64,000 nt of DNA. Source: Arthrobacter sp. SLBN-112 (GTDB lineage Bacteria; Actinomycetota; Actinomycetes; Actinomycetales; Micrococcaceae). Within the stretch, counting starts at the first letter, position 1. The number at the start of each line of letters is the position of its first letter. Position numbers and translations under genes: made by a program. The notes beneath the pieces are model-generated. The model saw only the letters and a program-made list of their open reading frames with translations. It was not told the DNA's origin and ran no database searches. Where the stretch lies: NCBI RefSeq assembly GCF_006715225.1, contig NZ_VFMU01000001.1:1736001-1800000 (forward strand), in the 5' to 3' direction. Shown here piece by piece: positions 62,372-64,000 of the stretch.

Positions 62372-62821
62372 ATGGACTGGAAACTCGAGCTTGTTTTTCT
62401 CCCCGTGTCCGACGTTGACCGTGCTAAGGACTTCTACGTCAACAAAGTGGGCTTCAACGCTGATTTCGACGAGCGGCCCTCGGACTCCATCCGCTTTGTG
62501 CAGCTGACGCCGCCGGGTTCGGCCTGCTCCATCTGCATCGGCGAAGGCCTCACCGACGCCCCTCCCGGCACGGGTTCCAACCTGCAGCTGGTGGTCAACG
62601 ACATCAAAGCTGCGCATGACCACCTGAAAAACAACGGCGTGGATGTCAGCGACGTGGACGTGCAGGACTGGGGCCACTTCGTCTACTTCGCCGATCCGGA
62701 CGGAAACAAGTGGGCCGTCCAGTACATCCCGTGGCGGAACACCGGACAGGACGCCGGTCAGGAGGCCGGACAGGACACTGCTCAGGGCACCGTTCAGGAC
62801 GCCGGGCAAAACGCGGGTTAA
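62372..62821 (+). CDS. VOC-family (glyoxalase/bleomycin-resistance) protein
   Basis: A 149-residue vicinal-oxygen-chelate protein. ELVFLPVSDVDRAKDFYVNKVGF and HFVYFADPDGNKWAVQYI are the two beta-alpha-beta-beta-beta halves of the family. The last 25 residues are a repeated acidic/Gln/Gly tail (GQDAGQEAGQDTA) not found in ordinary VOC proteins. ATG 62372; an in-frame GTG lies two codons upstream. Confidence 0.85.
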   Translation: MDWKLELVFLPVSDVDRAKDFYVNKVGFNADFDERPSDSIRFVQLTPPGSACSICIGEGLTDAPPGTGSNLQLVVNDIKAAHDHLKNNGVDVSDVDVQDWGHFVYFADPDGNKWAVQYIPWRNTGQDAGQEAGQDTAQGTVQDAGQNAG

Positions 62822-62826
62822 CCCAA

Positions 62827-62859
62827 CCGCGGGCCGCATAATGATGATGCGGCCCGCGG
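62827..62859. terminator. Terminator after the VOC gene
   Basis: CCGCGGGCCGCAT and its exact inverse flank a 7-base loop. Confidence 0.85.
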
Positions 62860-63001
62860 AAGGCGCTGGAATTCCCCTGGTCTGCCGCTCCGGCAAGGCG
62901 GCCGACGGCGGGTGGCCGGGGACGCGCCGTTGGCGCCGCCATAGATGGGGAGATTCAGCGGAAGGTTCGCCCCGGCGGCGCTGCCGCCGGGGGAGCGGTT
63001 C

Positions 63002-63721
63002 CTAGTACCAGTTGTGCGCCAGGTGGAAGTTCAGCGCACCGCAAGGCGACTGGTAGCGCTCCTGGATGTAATCCAGGCCCCAGTTGATCTGCGTGCGGTA
63101 GTTGGTAAGGTAGTCCGCGCCGGCGCTGGCCATCTTCTCGGCAGGCAGGGACTGGACAATGCCGTATGCCCCGCTGCTGGCATTGGTGGCCGTGGTGGTC
63201 CAGTCCGATTCCTTGGTCCACAGCGTCTGCAGGCACTGCATCTGGTCCGGTGCCCATCCAAAGGTCCCCAGCTGGCTGGCGGCGTACGCCTGGGCGCCGG
63301 CGGGATCGTTAACCGCGACGACGGTAGCCGGCTCAGGTGCGGGGGCAGGCTCGGGAGCGGGCGCCGGGGCAGGGGCCGGCGCTTCGGGCGCTGCCGGTGC
63401 TGCAGCGGGGGCTGGTTCCGCTGCCTGCGGTGCCACGCTGATCTCGGCGGGAGCCGGGCTCGCTGCAGGGTTGGAACGGATTTCGCTCTTCTCGATGCTC
63501 ATTTGAGCGTCTGACGCAGCAGTGGAAGAGTTGGACCCGGTGGACGACGCCGGAGTCATGCTGCTGGTGGCCTGTCCTGCCGCGCCCACCCCCACCAGCA
63601 CCGCACAGGATGCTGCAAGGACGGCCGCGCGCTGGCCCAGGGTGGTCTTCTTTGCCTGCTGCTTGGCCCGGTGTTTAGCGTTGGCCTGCAGCAGACGTGC
63701 TTCTGCCGTGTTTTTGGACAT
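63002..63721 (-). CDS. Secreted transglycosylase-like (Rpf/APF-type) protein
   Basis: A 239-residue exported protein. A basic 30-residue N region and hydrophobic segment (AAVLAASCAVLVGVGAAG) form the signal, a Ser/Thr then Ala/Pro/Glu linker (about 60-135) crosses the wall, and the C-terminal 100 residues form a lysozyme-like domain with CLQTLWTKESDW (catalytic Glu), ASSGAYGIVQSLPAEKM and HLAHNWY. It probably cuts peptidoglycan for growth or resuscitation. A ydaO-type riboswitch precedes it and GAGAGG precedes ATG 63721. Confidence 0.88.
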   Translation of the reverse strand: MSKNTAEARLLQANAKHRAKQQAKKTTLGQRAAVLAASCAVLVGVGAAGQATSSMTPASSTGSNSSTAASDAQMSIEKSEIRSNPAASPAPAEISVAPQAAEPAPAAAPAAPEAPAPAPAPAPEPAPAPEPATVVAVNDPAGAQAYAASQLGTFGWAPDQMQCLQTLWTKESDWTTTATNASSGAYGIVQSLPAEKMASAGADYLTNYRTQINWGLDYIQERYQSPCGALNFHLAHNWY

Positions 63722-63734
63722 GATTGATCGCCTC

Positions 63735-63905
63735 TCACACCTGCGGAGTTAGCTGTCGGGTTCGGATGAGGGCATCCGGCTGTACGGAAAGATCACGTAC
63801 TGGCTTAACCCCAAGGGCATTCAGTGCCCGGGACGGTGGGTCCCCCGCCTCTGCCGTAGCTCAATCGGAATCCGGGGAAGCGGCAGAGCTTGGCGTCAAC
63901 CCGGG
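63735..63905 (-). ncRNA. ydaO-yuaA (cyclic di-AMP) riboswitch
   Basis: On the minus strand the leader contains AGCTCTGCCGC, ACGGCAGAGGCGGGGGACCC, TTGGGGTTAAGCC and CGAACCCGACAGCTAACTCC in that order, the conserved blocks of the ydaO-yuaA riboswitch. These leaders, when ligand-bound to c-di-AMP, reduce expression of cell-wall enzyme genes in actinobacteria. The 3' end lies close to the ribosome site of the transglycosylase gene. Boundaries are approximate. From 63906 to the window end I see no other feature but a possible start at 63989. Confidence 0.88.
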
Positions 63906-63988
63906 ATATGCGGCCCGAACGGGGACCGCACCCAATCGACGGTACAGGAAGAACACTGCAAAGTCACATTTAGGTAACGGAAGTCACG

Positions 63989-64000
63989 ATGACCAGCGCG
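63989..64000 (+). CDS. Possible start of a divergent gene (partial)
   Basis: ATGACCAGCGCG begins at 63989, with GGAAG six bases before it. Only four codons are in the window, so this is a guess. Confidence 0.25.

Overview
The window is a high-GC actinobacterial chromosome segment, most likely Arthrobacter/Pseudarthrobacter or a close Micrococcaceae relative. The basis is GC-rich third codon positions, a mycothiol-type maleylpyruvate isomerase, a large Lhr helicase, a MocR/YczE pair, a DUF222-HNH endonuclease and a c-di-AMP (ydaO) leader before a cell-wall enzyme gene. I see no rRNA, CRISPR array, insertion sequence or prophage. The left edge cuts a gene; the right edge may just include the start of one.

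Layout. 0-9 kb: tail of a GH32 fructosidase, a GH76-like hydrolase, an SDR/acyl-CoA dehydrogenase pair behind a palindromic operator, a DUF1684 protein, an F420-type NADP oxidoreductase, a membrane protein and PEP carboxylase (ppc), followed by a 17-bp perfect hairpin. 9-24 kb: DedA, macro-domain protein, pseudouridine synthase, a divergent MocR/YczE pair with three operator half-sites, overlapping Lhr helicase and Nei-type glycosylase genes, a FAD-Rieske oxidoreductase, DUF4383 and DUF4232 proteins and small unknown genes. 24-30 kb: a minus-strand set PucR regulator - glutaminase - amino-acid permease - ThDP enzyme. 30-36.4 kb: a complete 3-hydroxybenzoate/gentisate catabolic locus (transporter, 6-hydroxylase, gentisate dioxygenase, fumarylpyruvate hydrolase, mycothiol-dependent isomerase) with an IclR regulator and two matching IclR-type operators.

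36.5-50.5 kb: a LacI-controlled sugar-acid operon. It encodes an ABC importer (binding protein and two permeases, no ATPase), two AP-endonuclease-fold isomerases around a Gfo/Idh/MocA oxidoreductase, glucuronate isomerase, fructuronate reductase, mannonate dehydratase, and an unusual fusion of a gluconokinase with a glycoside hydrolase family 3 domain. The set implies import of an intact glucuronide (or related glycoside), cleavage inside the cell, and conversion to 2-keto-3-deoxygluconate. This locus is my best candidate for something not yet described.

50.6-57.6 kb: small, mostly unknown genes (a Rho-N-like protein, an acetyltransferase, lipoproteins, one-to-four-TM proteins, a STAS-like protein, a GlsB/YeaQ-type protein between near-identical terminators), a hydrolase gene remnant, tRNA-Ser(CGA) and a DUF222-HNH gene; it looks like accessory DNA beside a tRNA. 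57.7-64 kb: a compact trio (dehydrogenase, degenerate 6-pyruvoyl-tetrahydropterin-synthase-like protein, glycosyltransferase) that looks like an uncharacterised pathway, then tadA, a PAP2 phosphatase, upp, a VOC protein, and a secreted transglycosylase-like protein under a ydaO riboswitch.
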